A stretch of 64,000 bases of DNA from Terrimesophilobacter sp038243605 (lineage in GTDB: Bacteria; Actinomycetota; Actinomycetes; Actinomycetales; Microbacteriaceae): NCBI GenBank assembly GCA_038243605.1, contig JBBSQX010000003.1:1-64000 (forward strand), written 5' to 3'. Shown here one piece after another: positions 51,153 to 59,122 of this stretch. Both the position numbers and the translations under genes were made by a program. Every line of letters starts with the position of its first letter. Position 1 is the stretch's first letter. The notes beneath the pieces are model-generated. The model did no database searches and was not told where the DNA came from. It worked only from the letters and a program-made list of their open reading frames with translations.

Positions 51153-51304
51153 ACCAGAGTATCGGCACTTTACTTAAAGGAAACGGAAACGACAGCGTGA
51201 CAGCCCTTCTGGAACGCCCACCGGTGGGTACCCCCGCTCGGCCGGAAGTCGCCTCCCCTTCACGCGAGACGAACCCGCAGTCATGGCAACTAAGCTTGGC
51301 CGCA

Positions 51305-51895
51305 ATGACGACCACCGATAAGGCCAACACACCTACCAACGAACGCGACTTGTCTGCGCTGTTCGAGAGTCAGGCGATTCCGTTTATGGACCAGCTGTAC
51401 GCGGCGGCCATGCGGATGACGAGAAACCCGGCAGATGCGGCCGATTTGGTGCAAGAGACTTTCGTCAAAGCGTTTGCTGCGTTTGCAAGATTCGAACAGG
51501 GCACAAATGTGAAGGCGTGGCTGTACCGCATTCTCACGAACACGTTTATCAATATGTATCGCAAGAACCAGCGCAACCCTTATCAGGGCACGATTGATGA
51601 GCTCGAAGACTGGCAAATGGGTGGTGCGGTCTCCGCCACCACGACGGTGACCAGGTCGGCAGAGGCCGAGGCGATTGATCATCTTCCCGACAGCGCTGTG
51701 AAAGACGCTCTTCAATCGATTCCTGAAGATTTTCGCATGGCGGTGTATCTCGCCGATGTCGAAGGTTTCTCGTACCAAGAGATCGCCGACATTATGAAAA
51801 CCCCGGTAGGAACTGTCATGAGCCGCCTACACAGGGGCCGGCGGATGCTTCGGGAAAAGCTTGGTTCTTACGCACACTCTGGAGCCTCACAATGA
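51305..51895 (+). CDS. sigR: ECF RNA polymerase sigma factor SigR/SigH
   Basis: A 196-residue ECF sigma factor. Region 2 has YAAAMRMTRNPADAADLVQETFVKAFAAF and the core-binding stretch up to YRILTNTFINMYRKNQRN; region 4 has AVYLADVEGFSYQEIADIMKTPVGTVMSRLHRGRRMLREKL. The family answers thiol-oxidative stress and drives thioredoxin and mycothiol genes. ATG 51305 matches family starts. The frame is open upstream, including GTG 51197 with AAAGGAAA ahead of it, so a longer isoform with 36 more residues could be made from the SigR-type promoter. It overlaps rsrA by four bases. Confidence 0.93.
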   Translation: MTTTDKANTPTNERDLSALFESQAIPFMDQLYAAAMRMTRNPADAADLVQETFVKAFAAFARFEQGTNVKAWLYRILTNTFINMYRKNQRNPYQGTIDELEDWQMGGAVSATTTVTRSAEAEAIDHLPDSAVKDALQSIPEDFRMAVYLADVEGFSYQEIADIMKTPVGTVMSRLHRGRRMLREKLGSYAHSGASQ

Positions 51896-52134
51896 CCGAT
51901 AACAAGTGCGAGAAAGCGCTCGCCGAACTCGAAGAGTTTCTGCACAATGAACTCTCTAAAGACGATTACGCAGATATTCTCGACCACCTCGCAAACTGCG
52001 ATAGCTGCGAAGAAGAAGCGAACGTTGGCATTGTGCTGACAAAAGCTGTTCAGCGCGCGTGTAACGAAACCGCGCCAGAGGAACTGCGTGCGACGGTGAT
52101 CGCCCGCATCCGCGAGATTCAGTCAACGCATTAG
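51892..52134 (+). CDS. rsrA: Mycothiol-type anti-sigma factor RsrA
   Basis: An 80-residue zinc-binding anti-sigma factor that holds SigR inactive until its thiols oxidise. The ZAS motif is His32-x3-Cys36-x2-Cys39 (HLANCDSC), and Cys6 near the N terminus is the extra ligand or redox partner known in RsrA. Overlap with sigR suits stoichiometric production. The gene ends four bases into the convergent membrane protein gene. Confidence 0.93.
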   Translation: MTDNKCEKALAELEEFLHNELSKDDYADILDHLANCDSCEEEANVGIVLTKAVQRACNETAPEELRATVIARIREIQSTH

Positions 52135-52616
52135 CCGTTGTTTGGTGCCGGCTCGCTCGGAACAGGGTGGCTCGGAGTTTGGCTTTTCGGTGATGGGTTA
52201 CTGGGCGAAGGTAACAGGTCGCCCGGCTTCTCGGGGAAGATTTTCTGAGTACGCCGTTCGTCCCTGAGGCGCGTCCTCCGTTCTTTGAGGTGGTCCCTCA
52301 CCTGGTCGGGAATCTGCGCGTGATGCCCATCACTGTTTTGCTCCGCAGATACCCTCGCCGGCCCGGCGCCATTGTGCAGGGCGCAGGGGGCCATCTGCTG
52401 GCCGATGAGCATTCCACCAAGAAGTCCAAGGCTGAGGAGGCCGACCCCGGCGACTGAGGCGATCGCCCAGCGGGCTCGAGTAGATAGCGCGGGGCTTGCG
52501 TGAGTGGAGGGAGGGGTCAGTGTCCCCGTTTCAGATGGTGTTGGTTCGTTGTCGTTGTCGTTGTCGTTGTCGTTCTCGGTGGTTGTGGTGTTGAGAGAGC
52601 CAGGTTCGGTGGGCAT
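52131..52616 (-). CDS. Single-pass membrane protein with low-complexity tails, unknown function
   Basis: A 161-residue protein. The N-terminal tail is Thr/Asn/Asp-rich with a run of Asn-Asp pairs coded by a hexanucleotide repeat. One membrane segment lies at about 50-75 (WAIASVAGVGLLSLGLLGGML), and the outer part is hydrophilic with a charged stretch (LKERRTRLRDERR) and a Pro/Ser-rich end. I recognise no family. It is next to an OmpR-type two-component system and rsrA, both envelope or stress related. Confidence 0.65.
   Translation of the reverse strand: MPTEPGSLNTTTTENDNDNDNDNEPTPSETGTLTPPSTHASPALSTRARWAIASVAGVGLLSLGLLGGMLIGQQMAPCALHNGAGPARVSAEQNSDGHHAQIPDQVRDHLKERRTRLRDERRTQKIFPEKPGDLLPSPSNPSPKSQTPSHPVPSEPAPNNG
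52547..52574 (+). repeat. Hexanucleotide repeat GTTGTC
   Basis: About 4.5 copies of GTTGTC, encoding alternating Asn and Asp on the minus strand in the N-terminal tail of the membrane protein. Such runs can change length by slippage in steps of two residues. Confidence 0.7.
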
Positions 52617-52742
52617 GGTGTTTACCTTTCTGCGCAGACCCAGGTGAGAGAGTGCCCGCGCAGAAGAAACTCTCGAGGCTGTGGTTATGCGAATACTCGG
52701 TTGAGGCTATGAATTCACTGTGACGGAAGGTTACTTTGCAGC

Positions 52743-52798
52743 TCACAGCTAAGTCATAGGATGCGCACAGGCGCGCTAGGGGCAAGCCTGAACATAAT
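52743..52798 (+). promoter_or_regulatory. Response-regulator box and leaderless promoter
   Basis: Three direct repeats spaced by 11 bases, TCACAGC (52743), TCATAGG (52754) and GCACAGG (52765), resemble the TCACAGC-N4-TCACAGC box bound by mycobacterial PhoP. CATAAT at 52793-52798 is a -10 box six bases from ATG 52804. The repeats end where a -35 would be, so the regulator could activate its own gene. Binding by the encoded regulator is inference. Confidence 0.5.
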
Positions 52799-52803
52799 GC
52801 ATG

Positions 52804-53541
52804 ATGACTGAGAACACGCGCCCACCCGCGCTCGTACGACACGACGGATCCCCTATCCGAGCGCTCGTCGTTGACGACGAGACATCCCTCGCTGACTTAT
52901 TGACCATGGCGTTGCGTTACGAGGGCTGGGATGTCAAAGCTGCGCTGCTCGGACGCGACGCACTCGCCCTCGCAAGGGAATTCGGGCCAGACGTGATCGT
53001 GCTCGACATCATGTTGCCGGATATCGACGGACTCGACGTGTTGCGCCGGCTGCGTGCGGATGGCTTCGAGGGACCAGTTCTTTTTCTGACGGCGAAAGAC
53101 GCGGTGCGCGATCGAATTGCCGGGTTGACGGCGAGCGGCGACGACTACGTCACGAAACCGTTCAGCCTTGAAGAACTCGTTGCCAGGCTGCGGGGGCTGC
53201 TGCGGCGCAGTGCTCTTGCCATTAATGCTGTAGATGACCCAGAGGTGCGCGTTGGCGATCTTATTCTCAACGAGGAGAGCTTCGAAGTGCACAGGGGGAG
53301 CGCCCCCATCGATCTCACCGCCACCGAATTTGAGTTACTGCGTTATCTCATGCGGAACCCGCGACGGGTGCTCAGCAAGATGCAGATTCTTGACCGAGTG
53401 TGGAGTTACGATTTTGGCGGGCGGTCGAGCATCGTTGAACTCTATATTTCATACCTGCGAAAGAAAATTGACTCCCTTGGTGCGCCGATGATTCACACGG
53501 TGCGTGGAGTCGGCTACACCATCAAGGCTGCAGCCTCGTGA
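52804..53541 (+). CDS. OmpR-family response regulator
   Basis: A 245-residue regulator. The receiver has acidic VVDDE, phospho-acceptor Asp in VLDIMLPDIDG, Thr in FLTAKD and Lys in TKPFS; a winged-helix DNA-binding domain follows (TEFELLRYLMRNPRRVLSKMQILDRVW and RGVGYTIK). It is of the MprA/TcrA/PhoP type. The ATG at 52804 fits a leaderless transcript; ATG 52801 is the alternative. Direct repeats upstream suggest autoregulation. The sensor kinase follows with a four-base overlap. Confidence 0.93.
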   Translation: MTENTRPPALVRHDGSPIRALVVDDETSLADLLTMALRYEGWDVKAALLGRDALALAREFGPDVIVLDIMLPDIDGLDVLRRLRADGFEGPVLFLTAKDAVRDRIAGLTASGDDYVTKPFSLEELVARLRGLLRRSALAINAVDDPEVRVGDLILNEESFEVHRGSAPIDLTATEFELLRYLMRNPRRVLSKMQILDRVWSYDFGGRSSIVELYISYLRKKIDSLGAPMIHTVRGVGYTIKAAAS

Positions 53542-55019
53542 CAGATTCTGCGGAGCCCAGCAGGGCAGAACCGCGGCGAACGGCAGGTATTTCCCGCACG
53601 CCGTGGTCGCTTCGGCAGCGACTAGTTCTTGGCATCGTTGCGTTACTTACTCTCATCAGCGTCGTGATCGGCGTGGCGAGCGTGCTCACCCTTCGTCACT
53701 CACTCATTGAACGTCTCGACGCCCAACTTGATGTCGCGATGGCGCGCAGCCAAACGTTTCTTCCTCAGTTGGGCGTAGGGCCCGCCGACAATCCGCCAGG
53801 AATCGGAAACGCTCAGAGCGCGGGAACGCTCGGCCTCATCGTGCGCAACGGTGCCATTCTCGCGCCGCGGTACATGGATGAAGAGGCGAACATTCGCAAC
53901 CTCACACCGCGACAGCAACGCACGTTACTCGGTGTCGGCTCTGCAGGGCCCGTGACGGTGCAACTGGGCGAAGATCTTGGCGCTTATCGAGTCGTCACCG
54001 CGCAAACAAACAATGGGTTTGAGCTCATCGTTGGCCTGCCTCTGCGCGATGTGACCGCAACAACGGGTCAGCTCATGTTCATTATTTTCGTCATTACCGC
54101 GATCGGAATCGCTGTCGCGGCGATTGCGGCCACCTTCGTTGTTCGGCTGGCGTTGCGTCCGCTCTCTGGCGTCGTCGCGACTGCAACCAGAGTGGCTGAA
54201 CTGGAACTTGATCGGGGGGATGTCGCCCTTGCCGAGCGCGTACCCCTCGCCGATGCGAGCAATGCCACCGAAGTCGGTCAAGTTGGTGCAGCGCTCAACC
54301 GCATGCTCGAACACGTGGCAAGTGCGTTGACCGCGCGTCAGTCCAGTGAGCGTAAGGTGCGACAGTTTGTGGCGGATGCGAGCCATGAGCTGCGCACACC
54401 CCTCGCCTCCATCCGTGGCTACTCCGAGCTCACGCGCCGAAGCGGGCACACGCTGCCGCCCGACATCGTGAAGTCTCTTTCCAGAATCGAATCGGAGTCG
54501 ATCCGAATGACCGCTCTCGTCGAGGAACTGCTGCTGCTTGCGAGGCTCGACGAGGGCACCGATATTGATCTCCAGCCCGTACACCTCGTGCCGCTCATTA
54601 CCGACGCAGTGGGCGACGCGCGAGCAAGCGCCCCAGACCATACTTGGGTCATGAATGCGGAGCAGTCCGATCTCGTGGTGATGGCGGATTCGTCGAGACT
54701 GGTTCAGGCGATCGCGAACCTGCTTGCGAACGCGCGAATTCACACTCCGCCAGAGACCACCATCACGACGAGTGTCGTCAGCGAGAGTGGCGTCATCACC
54801 GTTTCTGTCCGAGACGACGGCCCAGGTGTGCCCGCAGAAATTGTGCCAAACCTGTTCGAGAGATTTGTTCGCGGTGACAACTCTCGATCACGTCAGGCTG
54901 GGAGCACAGGCCTTGGCCTTGCCATCACTCACGCAATCATTGAGGCGCACAAGGGCACCATCACCGTCACAAGCGAACCAGGAAACACCTGTTTCACCAT
55001 CGAGCTGAATGGTGCCTAG
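53538..55019 (+). CDS. Sensor histidine kinase
   Basis: A 493-residue kinase with two membrane segments (about 30-50 and 175-200) around an extracellular sensor domain of about 125 residues. A HAMP domain (about 200-260) is followed by HisKA (DASHELRTPLASIRGYSEL) and the ATPase domain (NLLANARIH, DDGPGVP, GSTGLGLAIT). It is paired with the OmpR-type regulator. The sensed signal is unknown; extracellular sensing fits envelope stress. The stop overlaps kgd by four bases. Confidence 0.93.
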   Translation: MTDSAEPSRAEPRRTAGISRTPWSLRQRLVLGIVALLTLISVVIGVASVLTLRHSLIERLDAQLDVAMARSQTFLPQLGVGPADNPPGIGNAQSAGTLGLIVRNGAILAPRYMDEEANIRNLTPRQQRTLLGVGSAGPVTVQLGEDLGAYRVVTAQTNNGFELIVGLPLRDVTATTGQLMFIIFVITAIGIAVAAIAATFVVRLALRPLSGVVATATRVAELELDRGDVALAERVPLADASNATEVGQVGAALNRMLEHVASALTARQSSERKVRQFVADASHELRTPLASIRGYSELTRRSGHTLPPDIVKSLSRIESESIRMTALVEELLLLARLDEGTDIDLQPVHLVPLITDAVGDARASAPDHTWVMNAEQSDLVVMADSSRLVQAIANLLANARIHTPPETTITTSVVSESGVITVSVRDDGPGVPAEIVPNLFERFVRGDNSRSRQAGSTGLGLAITHAIIEAHKGTITVTSEPGNTCFTIELNGA

Positions 55020-58000
55020 TCCAGCGTCAACGCGCGCTCAAGAATGTCAGCCTGCTCTTGCGCACTGCGCTTGCTTGACCCGGTCGCAGGCGACGCCGAC
55101 GCCGCGCGAGAAACAACCGTGATCTCGCGGCGGTGAGCACGCAGCAACTCGAGTCGGATGAACGGCCAAGCGCCCTGGTTCTCTGGCTCCTCTTGCGCCC
55201 ACACGAGTTCAGCATCCGGGTACTGCCCGATCACTGCGACGAGTTCGCGAAGTGGCAACGGGTAGTACTGCTCAACTCGCACTAACGCAACGTTCTTGAT
55301 GTCACGTTTATCGCGCTCGGCAAGAAGGTCGTAGTGGATCTTGCCGGAGTGCAAAACAACACGCTTGACTGCTGAGCGATCAGCGATGGTGGCATCGTCA
55401 ATGACAGGCTCGAACTTGCCAGAGGTGAATTCAGAGACGTCGCTCGTTGCCCCGCGCAACCGCAGCATCGCCTTCGGGGTGAAGACCACCATGGGTCTGC
55501 GTGGCCTCGAGTAGGCCTGACGCCGCAGCAGGTGAAAGTAGGATGCCGGTGTCGATGGGCGTGCCACCGTCATGTTATTTTCAGCGCACAACTGCAGGTA
55601 GCGCTCAATGCGCGCGGAAGAGTGATCCGGCCCCTGACCCTCATATCCGTGCGGCAACAGCAAAACGACGCTGGAGCGTTGGCCCCACTTTTGCTCTGCG
55701 CTGGCAATGAATTCGTCAATGATAATTTGCGCACCGTTGGCGAAGTCGCCGAACTGTGCCTCCCAGAGAACGAGCGCGTCTGCGCGCTCGACCGAATAGC
55801 CGTACTCGAACCCGAGTGCAGCGTATTCGCTGAGCAACGAATCGTAGATCCACAATTTTGCCTGCGAATCGGAAAGGTTCGCGAGTGGTAACCATTCCTG
55901 ACCATTCACACGGTCGTGCAAAACAGCGTGACGCTGCACGAATGTTCCGCGGCGCGTGTCTTGACCTGCCATGCGCACAGGCGTTCCCTCGAGCAGCACA
56001 GATCCGATAGCAAGAAGCTCAGCGAAGGCCCAGTCGATTGAACCATTTCGGCTCATGTCGAGGCGCTTTTGCATCAGCGTCTTCAGCTTCTGGTGCACTG
56101 TGAAGCCCTCGGGGGTGTTCGCGTGCGCGTCCCCGATCGCTGAGATCACGCTCACATCAACACCTGTCGTCTCCGGTTCGCCCGCAGAATCATCTTGCGG
56201 CAAACCCGGGTGATCGAGATCGGAGACCTGCCTGCCACCTTGCACGACGATCGGCATAGAGCCAGTTTGGGCCGCGTGCGTTTCAGCGAACGCGCGCTCA
56301 AGACGATCCTGGAAGTCGGCGTGCGCTGCCGCGTACTCTTCTTCTGTGATGTCGCCACGACCGACGAGAGCATCGGCGTAAAGAGTACGCACGCTGCGCT
56401 TCGCTTCGATGAGGTTATACATGAGCGGTTGGGTCATCGAGGGGTCATCACCCTCGTTGTGACCGCGACGACGGTAGCAGATCAGGTCAATGACGACGTC
56501 TTTGTGAAACTCCTGGCGGAAGGCGAATGCCAACTCAGCGACCCTCAAGACTGCCTCTGGGTCATCACCGTTCACGTGGAAGATGGGAGCCTGAATCGTC
56601 TTCGCAACATCCGTGGAATAGACCGAAGTGCGGCCCTCAGACGGTGGAGTCGTGAACCCGACCTGATTGTTCACCACGAGGTGGATGGTGCCACCAACGC
56701 GGTAGCCGCGCAGTTGCGACATCTGGAACAACTCGGTGACAATTCCCTGGCCCGCCATGGCAGCATCGCCGTGGATAAGAATCGGAAGAACCCGGTACGT
56801 GCCGATGGGCTTGCGGTCCTGCTTCGCCCTCACAATTCCGGAAAGCACGCCATCAACTGCTTCAAGGTGTGAAGGATTCGCCGCAAGGTACACGGGAATC
56901 TTGTCGCCACTGAGCGCGGTAAATGTGCCTTCGGTTCCAAGGTGGTATTTCACGTCACCAGAGCCCTGCACAGTGCGAGGGTCTTGCGTGCCCTCGAATT
57001 CACGGAATATTTGACCGTAGGTCTTACCTGCGATGTTCGTGAGCACGTTCAAGCGACCTCGGTGCGCCATACCGATGGCGACCTCCTCGAGCTCGACCAC
57101 TGCCGCAGCCTGCAGCACAGCATCCAGAAGGGAAATCATTGACTCTGAACCCTCGAGGCTAAAGCGTTTCTGGCCCACGTATTTTGTCTGCAGGAAGGTT
57201 TCGAACGCCTCTGCTTCGTTCAGCTTGGCGAGAATTCGCATCTGCTCGTCGTGGGTGGGCTTCGCGTAGGGCTTCTCGATGTGATCCTGAAGCCACTTGC
57301 GCTCCGCTGGATCTTGAATGTGCATGTACTCGATACCGATGGTGCGGCAGTACGAGTCGCGCAAAATGCCGAGGATCTCCCGCAGCAGCGCTGAGCGACG
57401 CCCGCCGAATCCGCCAATAACGAACTCACGATCGAGATCCCAGAAGCTCAACCCGTGGCTGGAAATCTCAAGGTCAGGGTGGGTGCGTTGGCGATACTCA
57501 AGCGGATCAATATCTGCCATGAGGTGACCGCGAACACGGTAAGAGTTGATGAGTTCTTGAACCCGCGAGGTCTTGTCGACGGAATCGGCTGTGTCGACAT
57601 GGATGTCTGATGCCCAGTGGATGGGGTCGTATGGAATTCGAAGCGCCGCAAAAATGTCTTCGTAGAAGTGGTGCTCGCCAATCAAGAGCTCGTGCACGAT
57701 TTTCAAGAACTCGCCAGAGCCTGCACCCTGAATGACACGGTGGTCGTAGGTGGAGGTGAGGGTAATCGTCTTGCCGACACCGAGATCCGCGAGGGTGGTC
57801 GGTGACATGCCCTGGAATTCTGCCGGGTAATCGAGAGCGCCAGCACCGATGATGCAACCTTGACCGCGCATAAGGCGCGGAACGGAGTGCTCAGTGCCGA
57901 TGCCCCCGGGGTTGGTGAGTGAAATTGTAGTGCCAGTAAAGTCGTCGGCGGTGAGTTTGTTTCCCCGCGCTTTGGCGATAAGTGCTTCGTACTCGGCCAC

Positions 58001-59023
58001 GTATTCTGCGAAGCCCATCGTGTCAGCACGCTTGATGCTCGGCACGAGGAGTGCGCGCGTGCCATCTGGCTTCGGGATATCGATGGCGATACCGAGGTTG
58101 ATGTGTGTGGGAGTCACGACGGAGGGTTTGCCGTCGACCTCTTCGTAATACACGTTTTGGCTAGGGAAGACCTTGATGGCCTGCACAAGTGCCCAGCCGA
58201 TCAGATGGGTGAAAGAAACTTTGCCACCGCGTGCACGCTTGAGATGGTTATTGATGACAATGCGGTTGTCGATGAGCAGCTTCGCCGGCATCGTGCGAAC
58301 GCTCGTTGCCGTTGGAACTGTGAGGCTTGCATCCATGTTCGAGGCAAGCGACTTCGACATTCCCCTCAGGGGTTGAACCGTATGTTGCGGTTCCTCTGCG
58401 ACGGCACCCTCTGCCTGCTCGATAGGTTGCGTCTTTGGCGCCTCGGCCGGAATCGGCTGCGACTTGGGCGCAACGGAGGTTGTGCGGGCGATCGGTTGCG
58501 TTGTCGTTGCGGGCTCAGACGCCGACGCCGCCGTGGCAGTTGTCGCCGGGGTCTGATCTTCGGCCGAAGGCGGGCTCTGGTCTTGGGCCGTTGCCGGTGG
58601 CGCGGGCACGTTGGCTGGGGGAGTGCTTTCTGGCGTAGCAGCAGCCGAAGGAGCGGGTGCTGCAGCGGGAGCAGAAGCGGGAGCCGGCGCAGGAGCAGAA
58701 GCGGGAGCCGGCGCAGGAGCAGGAGCAGAAGCGGGAGCGGGAGCGGGAGCGGGAGCAGAAGCGGGAGCGGCAGGGGCGGCAGGGGCGGCAGCCTCACCCG
58801 TCTCTACCGGCGGTGTCGTGGGAGGGATTGCATCGCTCGTCTTGATGCGGTGGTAGTTCTCCAGAACCGGCCACCAAGCCTTATCGACGGAGTTCTTATC
58901 GGCAACGAATCGCTCATACATCTCATCAACAAGCCACTCGTTGGCGCCGAATTCGTTAGAGGAACCATCCTCGGTCATTCCGGTGGTTTGGCTGGACACG
59001 CCTGAACGCCCACTCTCTGTCAT
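55016..59023 (-). CDS. kgd: Multifunctional 2-oxoglutarate metabolism enzyme (2-oxoglutarate decarboxylase/dehydrogenase E1o-E2o)
   Basis: A 1335-residue fused enzyme. An N-terminal SucA-like segment (NEWLVDEMYERFVADK) precedes a 130-residue Ala/Pro-rich linker. A succinyltransferase-like domain follows (about 215-460, FTGTTISLTNPGGIGTEHSVPRL and TYDHRVIQGAG). The E1 domain has GMAHRGRLNVL, the thiamine-diphosphate site GDAAMAGQG with VNNQVGFTTPP, and a transketolase-like C end. It works with AceF and Lpd in actinobacteria, or releases succinic semialdehyde. ATG 59023 or 58978 may be the start. It is divergent from guaB1. Confidence 0.96.
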   Translation of the reverse strand: MTESGRSGVSSQTTGMTEDGSSNEFGANEWLVDEMYERFVADKNSVDKAWWPVLENYHRIKTSDAIPPTTPPVETGEAAAPAAPAAPASAPAPAPAPASAPAPAPAPASAPAPAPASAPAAAPAPSAAATPESTPPANVPAPPATAQDQSPPSAEDQTPATTATAASASEPATTTQPIARTTSVAPKSQPIPAEAPKTQPIEQAEGAVAEEPQHTVQPLRGMSKSLASNMDASLTVPTATSVRTMPAKLLIDNRIVINNHLKRARGGKVSFTHLIGWALVQAIKVFPSQNVYYEEVDGKPSVVTPTHINLGIAIDIPKPDGTRALLVPSIKRADTMGFAEYVAEYEALIAKARGNKLTADDFTGTTISLTNPGGIGTEHSVPRLMRGQGCIIGAGALDYPAEFQGMSPTTLADLGVGKTITLTSTYDHRVIQGAGSGEFLKIVHELLIGEHHFYEDIFAALRIPYDPIHWASDIHVDTADSVDKTSRVQELINSYRVRGHLMADIDPLEYRQRTHPDLEISSHGLSFWDLDREFVIGGFGGRRSALLREILGILRDSYCRTIGIEYMHIQDPAERKWLQDHIEKPYAKPTHDEQMRILAKLNEAEAFETFLQTKYVGQKRFSLEGSESMISLLDAVLQAAAVVELEEVAIGMAHRGRLNVLTNIAGKTYGQIFREFEGTQDPRTVQGSGDVKYHLGTEGTFTALSGDKIPVYLAANPSHLEAVDGVLSGIVRAKQDRKPIGTYRVLPILIHGDAAMAGQGIVTELFQMSQLRGYRVGGTIHLVVNNQVGFTTPPSEGRTSVYSTDVAKTIQAPIFHVNGDDPEAVLRVAELAFAFRQEFHKDVVIDLICYRRRGHNEGDDPSMTQPLMYNLIEAKRSVRTLYADALVGRGDITEEEYAAAHADFQDRLERAFAETHAAQTGSMPIVVQGGRQVSDLDHPGLPQDDSAGEPETTGVDVSVISAIGDAHANTPEGFTVHQKLKTLMQKRLDMSRNGSIDWAFAELLAIGSVLLEGTPVRMAGQDTRRGTFVQRHAVLHDRVNGQEWLPLANLSDSQAKLWIYDSLLSEYAALGFEYGYSVERADALVLWEAQFGDFANGAQIIIDEFIASAEQKWGQRSSVVLLLPHGYEGQGPDHSSARIERYLQLCAENNMTVARPSTPASYFHLLRRQAYSRPRRPMVVFTPKAMLRLRGATSDVSEFTSGKFEPVIDDATIADRSAVKRVVLHSGKIHYDLLAERDKRDIKNVALVRVEQYYPLPLRELVAVIGQYPDAELVWAQEEPENQGAWPFIRLELLRAHRREITVVSRAASASPATGSSKRSAQEQADILERALTLD
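58650..58790 (-). repeat. Ala/Pro-coding tandem repeat in kgd
   Basis: Repeated units such as GCGGGAGC, GGAGCAGAA and GGCGCAGGAGCA code for the alternating Ala-Pro-Ala-Ser linker of kgd. It resembles the Ala/Pro linkers of lipoyl-domain proteins; length probably varies between strains. Confidence 0.75.
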
Positions 59024-59041
59024 CAGTGTTTGGGTTTGGGG

Positions 59042-59116
59042 TGACCGTGGTCATCCCACCCACCAGCTTAATCGCAATATCTGGGTGATGTCTCACCATC
59101 ACAGTGCGGCTACCCT
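59042..59116 (+). promoter_or_regulatory. kgd-guaB1 divergent control region with two inverted repeats
   Basis: TGACC-GT-GGTCA lies at 59042-59053, 19 bases upstream of kgd. GTGATG-N6-CATCAC lies at 59085-59102. TACCCT at 59111-59116 is a -10 box seven bases before ATG 59123, so guaB1 is probably leaderless. The second repeat covers the -35 position of that promoter. Confidence 0.4.
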
Positions 59117-59122
59117 TAAAAC

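Noticed and set aside
58650..58790. Repeat tract considered as a CRISPR-like array
   Set aside because: Units are short, contiguous and coding, with no spacers; it is a linker repeat.
55016..59023. Long plus-strand frames across kgd (for example 58103-59005)
   Set aside because: They are Arg/Gly-rich shadows of the minus-strand gene.
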